Shown one piece after another: positions 9,328 through 18,619 of a DNA stretch of 61,148 nucleotides. Under the pieces are notes generated by a model, which was not told where the DNA came from, ran no database searches, and saw only the letters and a list, made by a program, of their open reading frames with translations. Each line of letters starts with the position of its first letter. Within the stretch, counting starts at the first letter, position 1. The DNA comes from Lentisphaera araneosa HTCC2155 (GTDB taxonomy: Bacteria; Verrucomicrobiota; Lentisphaeria; Lentisphaerales; Lentisphaeraceae). A program made the position numbers and the translations under genes. The DNA is taken from positions 1 through 61,148 of the forward strand of contig NZ_ABCK01000029.1 of NCBI RefSeq assembly GCF_000170755.1, written 5' to 3'.

Positions 9328-10731
9328 ATGGCTAAACTACTCAGTTTGTGCATCTTCTTTTTTTCCTTATCGGCTTTTGCGGATAAGCCTAATGTGGTAT
9401 TAATCTTTGCGGATGACCAGGGCTATGGCGACTTGAGTTGTTTTGGTTCTGAGACTATTAAGACCCCCTATATTGACCAAATGGCTAAGGAGGGACGTAA
9501 ATTCACTAGCTTTATGGTGGCCTCCCCAGTTTGCACCCCTTCTCGTGCAGCTTTATTAACGGGGAGTTATCCCAAGCGAGTTGGACTTCACAAGGGAGTT
9601 CTTTTTCCTCAATCTACTACAGGTCTAAATCCTGCCGAATACACGATTGGCGATCATTTTAAATCTTTGGGTTATGCAACGGCCTGTTATGGGAAATGGC
9701 ATTTGGGACATCATCCTGAAACATTGCCAATCAGCAATGGTTTTGATGAATACTATGGCATCCCTTATTCGAATGATATGAATCATCCGGATAATAAAAA
9801 TAAGCCGAAGGGCGGACCTGGTGGAATGGACCTTCTTTGGAATGATCCCGAATCGACTCTTACCAAATGGCAGACACCACTTATGGAAGGAGCTAAAATT
9901 GTTGAAATCCCTGTGGATCAACGTACGGTGACTCGCCGTTATACTGATAAAGCCATCAGCTTTATTGAAAGAAATAAGGAAAAATCCTTCTTTATTTACC
10001 TGCCTCACTCCATGCCGCATATTCCTCTTTATGTTCCCGACGAAATTCGCGATCCTGATCCGAAAAATGCCTACATCAATGTGATTGAGCATATGGATGA
10101 CCAAGTGGGACGCATTACAAAAAAACTTAAAGAACTCGGCTTAGATAAAAACACAATTGTGATTTACACGACCGATAATGGTCCTTGGCTTCCATTCAAA
10201 CATCACGGCGGATCTGCAGGTGAATTAAGAGATGGTAAAGGCTCAACTTTTGAAGGTGGCCAGCGCGTCCCTTGCGTGATGTGGGCACCAGGTTTGATTC
10301 CCGCAGGCACGGAAACAAACGAGCTCATGACAACTATCGATTTACTCCCTTCCTTGGCAGCATTGAGTTCTTCCACTCTACCTGGAAAGAATAAAATCGA
10401 TGGCATTGATCAATCAGCACTTATTACTGGTAAAGCAGAAAGGAGTGCTAGAAATGAATTCATTTATTACTCAAGAAGTGGTGATCTAGAAGGCCTTCGT
10501 CAGGGCAAATGGAAGCTCTTAGTCAAGGGGCCCAAAAAATCTAAGAAAAGTAAAAAGTCCAATAAAGAAGCCAAAGTAACAATCTACCTTTTTGACCTTG
10601 AAGCGGATGTCGCTGAGCAAAATAACCTCGCGGATCAAAACCCTGAACTTGTTGCAAAACTCAAAACGCGTATGCAAGAACTCGATGCAGAAATCACGGC
10701 TAACGCTCGACCTGTTTGGGTGAAGAAGTAA
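9328..10731 (+). CDS. arylsulfatase (family S1, formylglycine-dependent)
   Basis: Second secreted sulfatase, unlike the first in sequence. Signal peptide at residues 1-18, metal-binding DDQGYGD from residue 29, formylglycine motif CTPSR at 69-73, GKWHLG near residue 125, and a second metal-ligand block TTDNGPW near 282. The 467-aa length is typical of the arylsulfatase A-like group. A lysine-rich loop (KKSKKSKKSNK) near residue 395 is probably a surface insertion. A TTGGAG ribosome site lies about 8 nt before the ATG. It stands alone, followed by a dispersed repeat into which the group II introns are inserted. Confidence 0.92.
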   Translation: MAKLLSLCIFFFSLSAFADKPNVVLIFADDQGYGDLSCFGSETIKTPYIDQMAKEGRKFTSFMVASPVCTPSRAALLTGSYPKRVGLHKGVLFPQSTTGLNPAEYTIGDHFKSLGYATACYGKWHLGHHPETLPISNGFDEYYGIPYSNDMNHPDNKNKPKGGPGGMDLLWNDPESTLTKWQTPLMEGAKIVEIPVDQRTVTRRYTDKAISFIERNKEKSFFIYLPHSMPHIPLYVPDEIRDPDPKNAYINVIEHMDDQVGRITKKLKELGLDKNTIVIYTTDNGPWLPFKHHGGSAGELRDGKGSTFEGGQRVPCVMWAPGLIPAGTETNELMTTIDLLPSLAALSSSTLPGKNKIDGIDQSALITGKAERSARNEFIYYSRSGDLEGLRQGKWKLLVKGPKKSKKSKKSNKEAKVTIYLFDLEADVAEQNNLADQNPELVAKLKTRMQELDAEITANARPVWVKK

Positions 10732-10831
10732 GTGTAGGCGACAGTCAGTTTTGGAGGAGCTTTAGCCAAGCTATTAATTCGGCACAATATAGATTGAAAA
10801 ATGTCAGTTTTAATGCCGAAGGCATGATATA
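10732..10831. repeat. dispersed repeat serving as group II intron 5' exon
   Basis: Non-coding. From about 10760 it aligns with the sequence downstream of the sulfatase fragment at 8790-8850 (ATGTCAGTTTTAATGCC... against ATGTCAATTTTAGTGTC...), so it belongs to an intergenic repeat family. It ends in a small hairpin TGCC-GAA-GGCA followed by TGATATA. GCCGAA (10815-10820) and CATGATATA (10823-10831) are complementary to two sites inside the intron and are the likely IBS2 and IBS1. Confidence 0.7.
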
Positions 10832-12740
10832 GTACGCCTATGCGTACACAACATCAGCGAGGTGAAAGACCTCGTCAGGGTTGACCGTCAGCCCTGTAGT
10901 CGAAGTCAACTGCGTCGTTGTGAAACGGGGTGGGTAGTAGGGCCTAGACGAAATATCAGTCCGTAGGATGACGAACGCGTTTCGGCCGGTCAGGGTGTCG
11001 AGCCTGCTATATCATGGCGAAGACCAGAGAGCGGGAGGAAGAGCTGCGTAGCCTGAGGGCGAAGTAAGCCAACTGCTCAAGTTATACACGCTGAAGAAAG
11101 GCGGAAAGAAAAGCGGTGTATAGACGCTGACAGGTGTTTGGTGACGGAATGGTGTGAAGGTGTTGTGGATCAAGTAGGGAGACCTGTGTGGGCAGTACGG
11201 ATTAATCCGCCACGCAGGAGTCAGAGCCCTCATAGTAGCGATGAAGGTGGTGAAAGTCACTGGAGCAAAGGGGGGCAGGAAGGTGAAACTGAGAAGAAAA
11301 GAATAGAAGGAATATAAGAATGTCAGAAATGGCTAAACAAATATTACGACGAGATGAACGCTTTGTTGAAATACAAGCGTGGGCGTCACCTTCTGTCTGG
11401 ACGGATCAGATGCTGAAAACTCTTCATAGAGGAGTTGAAAGAGGCAAGTGGTACAGCTTATCAGATAAGCTGATGCGTAAGAATAATATTATGGAGGCTT
11501 GGGAGAAAGTGTGTTCAAATAAGGGCAAACATGGAGTGGACATGGTATCAATCGAGCGCTACGAATCAGAGCTGGAGTATAATAATGCTAAGCTTCTCGA
11601 AGAACTGCAAGATGGAAGGTATGATCCCAGTGCAGTGCGCCGAGTGGAAATCCCAAAAGGTGATGGTCGAAAGACCAGACCTTTGGGAATACCCACAGTG
11701 CGTGATCGAGTAGTTCAAACAGCTCTGAAACATGTGATAGAGCCGATATTCGATATCGACTTCTCGCCCTACAGTTTTGGATTTCGTCCAAAGCTGGGTT
11801 GCAAGGATGCACTTAGACGAGTGAATGAATTGTTAAAGCAGGGCTATCTCTATGTTATGGATGCCGACATCCAAAGCTACTTCGATACTATACCACATGA
11901 GAAACTCATGAGTCGAGTCAAGGAAAAGATCATTGATGGTAAAATTCTTGATCTGATCGAACAATTCCTCAAAGCCAATATCTTTGATGGTCTCAAACAT
12001 TGGGAACCTGAAGAAGGTACACCGCAGGGAGGAATTATCAGTCCTCTGTTAGCAAATATCTATCTTGATCTCTTTGATCACAAGATGACCGAGGCTGGAT
12101 TCGAGATAGTGCGCTATGCAGACGATTTCCTGATCATGTGTAAAAGTAAAGAATCAGCCAAAAGGGCATTGCGCAAAACGCGAAGGTGGATGAAAGCCAA
12201 TGGGCTGAAACTTCATCCAGAAAAAACGCGAATTGCCGACATGACAGAGAAGTGCGAGTACTTCGAGTTTCTCGGATACCATTTCGAGAGAACGCGAAAT
12301 ACACATCGCATTAAACGTTGGCCAAGGAAGCAGAGCCTGAAGAAATGCAAAGATGCCATACGCAAGAAAACGAGGAGAAGCAATAAGGACTCAATAGAGG
12401 ACATAATTGCTTACCTTCGGCCAAATCTTCTCGGATGGTATCAATACTTCAAGCACTCCACTGTGTATGCAATGCGAGGTATAGATGAATTTACACGCAG
12501 AAGACTGCGCAGTATTATAGCCAAATATAATCGCAAGAAAGGTTCTCATCGCATGATTGATACTCGTAAATACAATAAAGCCTACTTTACAGATCTAGGC
12601 TTCTTTTCACTGGAGGAAGCCTGGAAACTGGAATTTCAGTCTCTTCGGAGTAAGCACTGACTGGAGAGCCGTATGCGGGAGAACCGCACGTACGGTTCGG
12701 AAGGAGGGGAGACTCCGCAAGGAGTCTTCCCTACCCTTAT
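10832..12740 (+). mobile_element. group II intron, copy 1 (1909 nt)
   Basis: A complete group II intron ribozyme with its reverse transcriptase in domain IV. The 5' end is GTACGCC. The 5' 488 nt hold domains I-III, including EBS2 (TTCGGC, 10981-10986) and EBS1 (TATATCATG, 11008-11016), which pair with the upstream exon. Domain V is the classic hairpin at 12666-12698 (AGCCGTATGCGG ... CCGCACGTACGGTTC). Domain VI follows and ends at 12740. The 3' end abuts the first base of copy 2 with no spacer. Boundaries come from the exact 1909-nt period between the two copies and the EBS/IBS pairing. A IIB-type fold is likely but was not modelled. Confidence 0.93.
11320..12660 (+). CDS. ltrA: group II intron reverse transcriptase/maturase (copy 1)
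   Basis: Multifunctional protein that assists intron splicing and copies intron RNA into DNA at the target. Reverse-transcriptase blocks are in order: PKGDGRKTRPLGIPTVRDR near 115, FSPYSFGFRP near 146, D-x-Q-S-Y-F-D near 178, GTPQGGIISPLLANI near 235, catalytic YADD near 268. A maturase X domain follows (LGYHFERTRN, LLGWYQYFKHS). At 446 aa it has no C-terminal HNH endonuclease, so second-strand priming would depend on host factors or replication forks. The RT motifs look intact. Identical in protein sequence to the copy at 13229. Confidence 0.95.
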   Translation: MSEMAKQILRRDERFVEIQAWASPSVWTDQMLKTLHRGVERGKWYSLSDKLMRKNNIMEAWEKVCSNKGKHGVDMVSIERYESELEYNNAKLLEELQDGRYDPSAVRRVEIPKGDGRKTRPLGIPTVRDRVVQTALKHVIEPIFDIDFSPYSFGFRPKLGCKDALRRVNELLKQGYLYVMDADIQSYFDTIPHEKLMSRVKEKIIDGKILDLIEQFLKANIFDGLKHWEPEEGTPQGGIISPLLANIYLDLFDHKMTEAGFEIVRYADDFLIMCKSKESAKRALRKTRRWMKANGLKLHPEKTRIADMTEKCEYFEFLGYHFERTRNTHRIKRWPRKQSLKKCKDAIRKKTRRSNKDSIEDIIAYLRPNLLGWYQYFKHSTVYAMRGIDEFTRRRLRSIIAKYNRKKGSHRMIDTRKYNKAYFTDLGFFSLEEAWKLEFQSLRSKH

Positions 12741-14649
12741 GTACGCCTATGCGTACACAACATCAGCGAGGTGAAAGACCTCGTCAGGGTTGACCGTCAG
12801 CCCTGTAGTCGAAGTCAACTGCGTCGTTGTGAAACGGGGTGGGTAGTAGGGCCTAGACGAAATATCAGTCCGTAGGATGACGAACGCGTTTCGGCCGGTC
12901 AGGGTGTCGAGCCTGCTATATCATGGCGAAGACCAGAGAGCGGGAGGAAGAGCTGCGTAGCCTGAGGGCGAAGTAAGCCAACTGCTCAAGTTATACACGC
13001 TGAAGAAAGGCGGAAAGAAAAGCGGTGTATAGACGCTGACAGGTGTTTGGTGACGGAATGGTGTGAAGGTGTTGTGGATCAAGTAGGGAGACCTGTGTGG
13101 GCAGTACGGATTAATCCGCCACGCAGGAGTCAGAGCCCTCATAGTAGCGATGAAGGTGGTGAAAGTCACTGGAGCAAAGGGGGGCAGGAAGGTGAAACTG
13201 AGAAGAAAAGAATAGAAGGAATATAAGAATGTCAGAAATGGCTAAACAAATATTACGACGAGATGAACGCTTTGTTGAAATACAAGCGTGGGCGTCACCT
13301 TCTGTCTGGACGGATCAGATGCTGAAAACTCTTCATAGAGGAGTTGAAAGAGGCAAGTGGTACAGCTTATCAGATAAGCTGATGCGTAAGAATAATATTA
13401 TGGAGGCTTGGGAGAAAGTGTGTTCAAATAAGGGCAAACATGGAGTGGACATGGTATCAATCGAGCGCTACGAATCAGAGCTGGAGTATAATAATGCTAA
13501 GCTTCTCGAAGAACTGCAAGATGGAAGGTATGATCCCAGTGCAGTGCGCCGAGTGGAAATCCCAAAAGGTGATGGTCGAAAGACCAGACCTTTGGGAATA
13601 CCCACAGTGCGTGATCGAGTAGTTCAAACAGCTCTGAAACATGTGATAGAGCCGATATTCGATATCGACTTCTCGCCCTACAGTTTTGGATTTCGTCCAA
13701 AGCTGGGTTGCAAGGATGCACTTAGACGAGTGAATGAATTGTTAAAGCAGGGCTATCTCTATGTTATGGATGCCGACATCCAAAGCTACTTCGATACTAT
13801 ACCACATGAGAAACTCATGAGTCGAGTCAAGGAAAAGATCATTGATGGTAAAATTCTTGATCTGATCGAACAATTCCTCAAAGCCAATATCTTTGATGGT
13901 CTCAAACATTGGGAACCTGAAGAAGGTACACCGCAGGGAGGAATTATCAGTCCTCTGTTAGCAAATATCTATCTTGATCTCTTTGATCACAAGATGACCG
14001 AGGCTGGATTCGAGATAGTGCGCTATGCAGACGATTTCCTGATCATGTGTAAAAGTAAAGAATCAGCCAAAAGGGCATTGCGCAAAACGCGAAGGTGGAT
14101 GAAAGCCAATGGGCTGAAACTTCATCCAGAAAAAACGCGAATTGCCGACATGACAGAGAAGTGCGAGTACTTCGAGTTTCTCGGATACCATTTCGAGAGA
14201 ACGCGAAATACACATCGCATTAAACGTTGGCCAAGGAAGCAGAGCCTGAAGAAATGCAAAGATGCCATACGCAAGAAAACGAGGAGAAGCAATAAGGACT
14301 CAATAGAGGACATAATTGCTTACCTTCGGCCAAATCTTCTCGGATGGTATCAATACTTCAAGCACTCCACTGTGTATGCAATGCGAGGTATAGATGAATT
14401 TACACGCAGAAGACTGCGCAGTATTATAGCCAAATATAATCGCAAGAAAGGTTCTCATCGCATGATTGATACTCGTAAATACAATAAAGCCTACTTTACA
14501 GATCTAGGCTTCTTTTCACTGGAGGAAGCCTGGAAACTGGAATTTCAGTCTCTTCGGAGTAAGCACTGACTGGAGAGCCGTATGCGGGAGAACCGCACGT
14601 ACGGTTCGGAAGGAGGGGAGACTCCGCAAGGAGTCTTCCCTACCCTTAT
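12741..14649 (+). mobile_element. group II intron, copy 2 (1909 nt, tandem)
   Basis: Starts with the same GTACGCC immediately after the last base of copy 1. Its internal landmarks are all displaced by exactly 1909 nt: EBS region near 12917-12925, ORF at 13229-14569, domain V at 14575-14607, 3' end at 14649. The two copies appear identical wherever I compared them. Its 3' flank (ATATAGCCCAAG) joins to the 5' exon of copy 1 to give a sequence resembling the repeat at 6489-6508, as expected if the pair occupies one original target site. Confidence 0.93.
13229..14569 (+). CDS. ltrA: group II intron reverse transcriptase/maturase (copy 2)
   Basis: Identical 446-aa translation to the protein at 11320-12660, with the same RT blocks (YADD near residue 268), the same maturase domain and no HNH endonuclease. 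Either copy could supply protein for both introns. The lack of any amino-acid difference means the duplication is very recent, or that it is an assembly duplication. In the second case only one real gene exists. Confidence 0.95.
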   Translation: MSEMAKQILRRDERFVEIQAWASPSVWTDQMLKTLHRGVERGKWYSLSDKLMRKNNIMEAWEKVCSNKGKHGVDMVSIERYESELEYNNAKLLEELQDGRYDPSAVRRVEIPKGDGRKTRPLGIPTVRDRVVQTALKHVIEPIFDIDFSPYSFGFRPKLGCKDALRRVNELLKQGYLYVMDADIQSYFDTIPHEKLMSRVKEKIIDGKILDLIEQFLKANIFDGLKHWEPEEGTPQGGIISPLLANIYLDLFDHKMTEAGFEIVRYADDFLIMCKSKESAKRALRKTRRWMKANGLKLHPEKTRIADMTEKCEYFEFLGYHFERTRNTHRIKRWPRKQSLKKCKDAIRKKTRRSNKDSIEDIIAYLRPNLLGWYQYFKHSTVYAMRGIDEFTRRRLRSIIAKYNRKKGSHRMIDTRKYNKAYFTDLGFFSLEEAWKLEFQSLRSKH

Positions 14650-14936
14650 ATATAGCCCAAGTGCGTCAGCCTTGGGGATAATGACAAAAGTTCATTCATG
14701 CGAATGCTGTAAGTATGAAATAGAGATCTATACCGTTCCTTCAGAACTCAATTACTTTTTCAAAAATCACAGACCTAGTTCTGACGAACTAGGCTGATCT
14801 ATACCGTTCCTTCAGAACTCGAAGTCCATCAATTACTCGCCGAATTAATAGAGCTTGGTGTTCCCAGGAATACTGTCACTCTTTAGTCTTGTTCTTAGTT
14901 TGTCCCGCTTCATGAGTGATTATGTCTTTAAAAGCT
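14650..14936. other. intergenic region with short repeats
   Basis: No convincing gene. It begins with the 3' exon of the intron target (ATATAGCCCAAG). It then carries two direct copies of TACCGTTCCTTCAGAACT at 14731-14748 and 14802-14819, 71 nt apart. Between them is an inverted repeat CCTAGTTCTGACGAACTAGG (14773-14792) that could fold into a hairpin. Confidence 0.6.
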
Positions 14937-17291
14937 TTATTTGTAAATGAACCAGCTCGTTACTTTGGCATTTTGAGTACTTGTGGCTCTAACCCAATAA
15001 GCTGAGAAACCCTCGGGGAAAGTATGGTTGAGAGCCTGGCCTGCTTTGAGCTCAAATTTCTTGTACTCAACCCATAGTCCAGTGCCGTCGATATCAACTT
15101 CAAGTTTGATCGTCGTTTCTTTGTCTGAACTCAATTCAACTGATTTTTTATCGTAGCCGGTCATGAGGTAGGGATCGGAAGGTACCCCAGCCTTAACTTG
15201 TGTCTCTTTCCAAGGACCACCAAAACCTCGAGGTTTGCCGAGCTTCCAGAGTTCATCAATCACACCGGCCCAAACAGCAGCATGGTCATTTTTAATAACG
15301 CGATCATTGCTTCTGTCTGTCAGTCCAGTCATGAACATGAGACCGAAATGCGAGGCATAATCATCTATCGCCAAATTGTGAGTCGAAATGGGGCGGATTT
15401 TAGCGAAGCCTTGAGCATTACGGGCAGGAAGTTCGTAAAAAGTGCCGTGGAAATTAAAGAGGTCGCGCTCAGTGGCAACCTCACGGCAGATGCGACCTTC
15501 GATGTTTTTATAAGCATCATTCTTGGGGATGCGGTAGCGATTGCCATCTTCAATAATGAGGGCAGAAGCTTCGTCAACTTTGATCATGTTTTGAGGCTGT
15601 TCAGCACCTTTGAAAAGTTTTGATTGATCATCAGCTGAATTGAGTTCGAGATTCGCGTTTACCGTAAAAAAGCCTTTGTCGTTCTGAAGACTGAGAACTT
15701 TGCGATTACTGCGAATGAGTCCTTTACTCGTTTGAGTTTCGCCAATTTTTGCGATGGGCGCAAAAATGGCATCGTTTTGTGGTGAGCGCAGGTCTTTGTT
15801 GGAGTAATTGAAGTGAATCGAGAGTTCTTTGGCATCGCTCTGAGCCTTGACGCGAATCCATGTGCCTTTAATTGCTTTGGAGAATTGATGAATGAGAGAC
15901 TTATTCACTTTAAATTCGGCAAGTTTAGTCCATGTGTTATTGCCTTCTTTATCAATTTCTATCGTGAATTTCACTGGTGTACCAGATTTATGAGTAATGA
16001 CCATATTACGATAATCATAGCCGGAAAAGAGGTAGGGGTCAGAAACTTGATTTGCTTTCACATCATCGCGAAGCCAAACGGAACCACGACCAATGACGGG
16101 GCCCATTTGATCCAGCTGAGCTGGGTCAATAAACCAAAGGTTTGAATTGGATTGAGTGGGAGCGCCTTGAGTGGATTTAAAGGGGCGGTGATTGAGGAAC
16201 TCCTTCTGAGCGGAGTCATCACAGCCAAGGATGAGCTTGTCTTTCCACATAGAGAAATCGCCAATGACTTTTAGGTAGTTTGAGCGAGGTGCGATGCCCG
16301 CAGAATTTTCTTTGCTAAAAGTTTTTGGGAATTTCCAAAAAGTTCCGTGCATGGTGGCCAAAAGGTCTTTTTCTTCAATATCGCGGATGCGTGGCCACTC
16401 AGTATTCCAGCCATGAGCTCCATCATAAGAGTGACTGGCTTTAGGCAAGCGGTAGGCATGCCACTTTTTGTCCTGGAGTAGCATGAGAATGAGTGAGCGG
16501 TAATCCCAGCCCATGGCCCAAATTGGATCGGAGTCATTGGCATTGCCATAGATTCCACCAGGGCCAGTGACTTCGGTGAATTGATTGCGGCGAATGAGTT
16601 TCCAATCGCCTTTTCCTTGCCATGAAGCAAGAGCACCGGATGAAGTGTCAGGACGAGTGCGGGCATCTCTGCCATGTTCACCATTGTTGGCATAAATGAG
16701 AAAATCCTGCCCGGAATAGAGGCCTTTGCCGTGATAGCCGGGAAGCTTTGATTTTACGCCATTGCCAACAGCGGCCTGATTATTGCCATCCTTGATGTGT
16801 TCGACAAATTCTAAAGTATCGACGTCAACTGAGTAGAGCCCTTCTTCCATAGTGGCGATATAGACTTTATTTTCCGGATCAGTCAAGTGGCGTGCGGTTC
16901 CTGTATGGCGTCCAGGCATTTTTTTAGGGTCGAGAGTTCTTACAGTGCCATCCTTTTTTATAAAGTAGGGGCCAATATTTAATTGTTCTGATTCCTTATG
17001 AATTAAACGGTTGGCAGGTGTACCACCGACACTTTCGGGACGAATGATTTGTTTGAGTTCGGGTGTTATTTGATAGAGTTTATCTGAGGAACCACTAGGT
17101 TTATGAGGTGCATAAGTGATGACCCAGAGGCTATCTCCCCAAGGGACCACTGCTCCTGTTCCACATTCACCTTCATTATTATACATGGTGAGGGAGGGGT
17201 AAACGCCGGCAATATTTTTTGCTTCATCTGCCTGGCTAAGGCTCGCTAGACTTGCGACAAGCGCAAAGGTTTTTATAAAGTTTTTGATCAT
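14937..17291 (-). CDS. large secreted protein, probable beta-propeller, function unknown
   Basis: 784-aa exported protein with a clear signal peptide (MIKNFIKTFALVASLASLSQA). The body is rich in short strand and turn motifs (GTGAVVPWGDSLWVITYAPH, YIATMEEGLYSVDVDTLEF, WAMGWDYRSLILMLLQD), which suggests a multi-bladed propeller. Two similar C-terminal segments carry a YDYRN/YDKKS motif followed by a strand-rich block (about residues 420-500 and 710-784) and may be a duplicated sandwich domain. No catalytic motif is recognised. Similar long uncharacterised secreted proteins occur in sugar-degrading PVC bacteria. It stands alone on the reverse strand; the carbohydrate link is inference from the neighbourhood. 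Confidence 0.7.
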   Translation of the reverse strand: MIKNFIKTFALVASLASLSQADEAKNIAGVYPSLTMYNNEGECGTGAVVPWGDSLWVITYAPHKPSGSSDKLYQITPELKQIIRPESVGGTPANRLIHKESEQLNIGPYFIKKDGTVRTLDPKKMPGRHTGTARHLTDPENKVYIATMEEGLYSVDVDTLEFVEHIKDGNNQAAVGNGVKSKLPGYHGKGLYSGQDFLIYANNGEHGRDARTRPDTSSGALASWQGKGDWKLIRRNQFTEVTGPGGIYGNANDSDPIWAMGWDYRSLILMLLQDKKWHAYRLPKASHSYDGAHGWNTEWPRIRDIEEKDLLATMHGTFWKFPKTFSKENSAGIAPRSNYLKVIGDFSMWKDKLILGCDDSAQKEFLNHRPFKSTQGAPTQSNSNLWFIDPAQLDQMGPVIGRGSVWLRDDVKANQVSDPYLFSGYDYRNMVITHKSGTPVKFTIEIDKEGNNTWTKLAEFKVNKSLIHQFSKAIKGTWIRVKAQSDAKELSIHFNYSNKDLRSPQNDAIFAPIAKIGETQTSKGLIRSNRKVLSLQNDKGFFTVNANLELNSADDQSKLFKGAEQPQNMIKVDEASALIIEDGNRYRIPKNDAYKNIEGRICREVATERDLFNFHGTFYELPARNAQGFAKIRPISTHNLAIDDYASHFGLMFMTGLTDRSNDRVIKNDHAAVWAGVIDELWKLGKPRGFGGPWKETQVKAGVPSDPYLMTGYDKKSVELSSDKETTIKLEVDIDGTGLWVEYKKFELKAGQALNHTFPEGFSAYWVRATSTQNAKVTSWFIYK

Positions 17292-17518
17292 GTGTTTTCC
17301 TTTTATTTACTTTGTCTTGAAAGCAATTGTAAGAGCGTGGAGGGATGACACATGATTTTAGGTGTTATTTAATAAAAAATGCCGATTTCGCAATGATATT
17401 CATTAGCAGAGCGGTTTTTTGTAATCGATTATCGCATTAACAATGCCTTATGATCTATGTGCCGTTCCTTCAGAATGAGCTGAGTGGTGAAATTGAAGTC
17501 CTATGCTTAAAAGAGGTT

Positions 17519-17700
17519 ATGTGAAAAATAAATAAAAAACGAAATAACTATATTGTTAGGGCTCACCTGTGAGTCCGCTAGAATGTAGCATGTCCCGTGA
17601 GGGGCATGAAAACGGCTTTAGAATTAAACTAGGGCCCAAACTTGGGTCCGACACTCTATGCCGGACTCAGATTAGCGAGGTATTGCCATACGGGCGAATA
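17519..17700 (-). repeat. dispersed palindromic repeat (copy 2)
   Basis: Inverted relative to the copy at 8940-9095. Shared elements in matching order include GGCTCAC..GTGAG, GCTAGAATGTAGC, GGGGCATGAAAA, CCCAAACTTGGG (17635-17646), a block with CGACACTCTATGCCGGACTC, and GTATTGCCATACGGGC. The palindromes are kept although individual bases differ. Confidence 0.75.
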
Positions 17701-17861
17701 TAATTTTAGGCTAGCGCTATATGCCGATTACAAATCGGCGCTCCCTGGCTGCTGCCGCAGGGGCGAATATAGTTGAATCAGTATGTTTTGTACGTTGTCC
17801 ACGCTTTAGCGTGCGTATTTGCGGACTCCACAAAGCTGTTTTTATAGAAGTGAATTTAACC

Positions 17862-18056
17862 ACGGATGAACACAGATCAACACAGATTTTATTGTGAGAG
17901 TGTGATGGTTTTTTGTACTATTTAATAATTGATTCTCTTGTTCACGATAAAAGTGATTTTAAGCACGGAAAATCACTAAATTGCACAGAAACGGAAAGCT
18001 TATTCTTAGATAAAATAAGCAAGATTCATTTAAATAAATCCGTGTTAATCCGTGGA
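17862..18056. repeat. MITE-like inverted repeat
   Basis: CCACGGATGAACACAGAT near 17863 and its inverted partner ATCCGTGTTAATCCGTGG near 18039-18056 bound about 190 nt of AT-rich non-coding sequence. Imperfect inverted termini around a short non-coding core are typical of miniature elements. Similar CCACGGAT-AACAC phrases are scattered in many bacterial genomes. No coding capacity and no visible target duplication. Confidence 0.45.
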
Positions 18057-18171
18057 TGAATATTTATCCACTCTTATTAAAACCGCATTGGAATGCGGGG
18101 CTCCCAGGCTGCTGCCGTAGGGACGGATAAAAAATTTAATGATCCTGTACGTAGTCCACGCTTTAGCGGGC

Positions 18172-18330
18172 TATGTGAAAAATAAATAAAAAACGAAATA
18201 ACTATATTATTAGGGCTCACCTGTGAGGTGTTGCCATACGGGCGGATAAAAACTATTTTCCCGCAGGTGTGGCTCACACCACACGCTCATTTATTCCGGT
18301 ACTTTGTACCTTTAAAAGATTTTTTTCAAC
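18172..18330 (-). repeat. dispersed palindromic repeat (copy 3, internally deleted)
   Basis: The first 55 nt match 17519-17574 almost exactly. It then jumps from CTGTGAG directly to GTGTTGCCATACGGGC, missing the middle of copy 2. It continues into the GTGTGG...CCACAC hairpin (18267-18284) and GGTAC-TTT-GTACC (18298-18310) that copy 1 also has. A composite of modules is thus visible. Confidence 0.7.
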
Positions 18331-18619
18331 ACACTCTAAAACCCATAGGCTGAGTTATGCTTCGTGCCTTCGGCACGATCTCTTTCTTGATTCAAAATAA
18401 AGAGATTCATCATTAACGGGTAATCATGTGCTTTAATAAAACACGATTACCCACAATAAGGGGTATGATGCGACCCATACGATAAGAACGCTGTCTCTCT
18501 CGAGCTCACTCTGCAAGATGCTGCCGTATGGGCAAATGCTTTTTATCCGCATGTCTGGTAAGACTCTTGACCAGGCGACTAGGGTCTTTGCGCTGCTTTA
18601 TGGGTAAGTATGTATTTTT

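Larger units (their letters stand above)
17292..18619. other. 1.3-kb repeat-filled intergenic region
   Basis: No credible gene on either strand; the short ORFs here lack ribosome sites and cross repeats. It contains a variant of the TACCGTTCC motif (17461-17476), two partial copies of the palindromic repeat (17519-17700 and 18172-18330), a MITE-like inverted repeat (17862-18056), and repeated phrases such as CTGCTGCCG(C/T)AGGG near 17750 and 18110. It behaves like a sink for non-coding repeats between two reverse-strand genes. Confidence 0.75.

Noticed and set aside
11012-11260. Reverse ORF of 82 aa present in both intron copies
   Set aside because: Lies opposite the structured ribozyme domains I-III; identical duplication follows from the intron tandem and not from gene conservation.
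17760-18300. Possible rRNA-like motif (CTGCTGCCG...GGGG phrases resembling the 16S 338 region)
   Set aside because: Only a short phrase resembles the primer site; the surroundings are repetitive and cannot form 16S rRNA.
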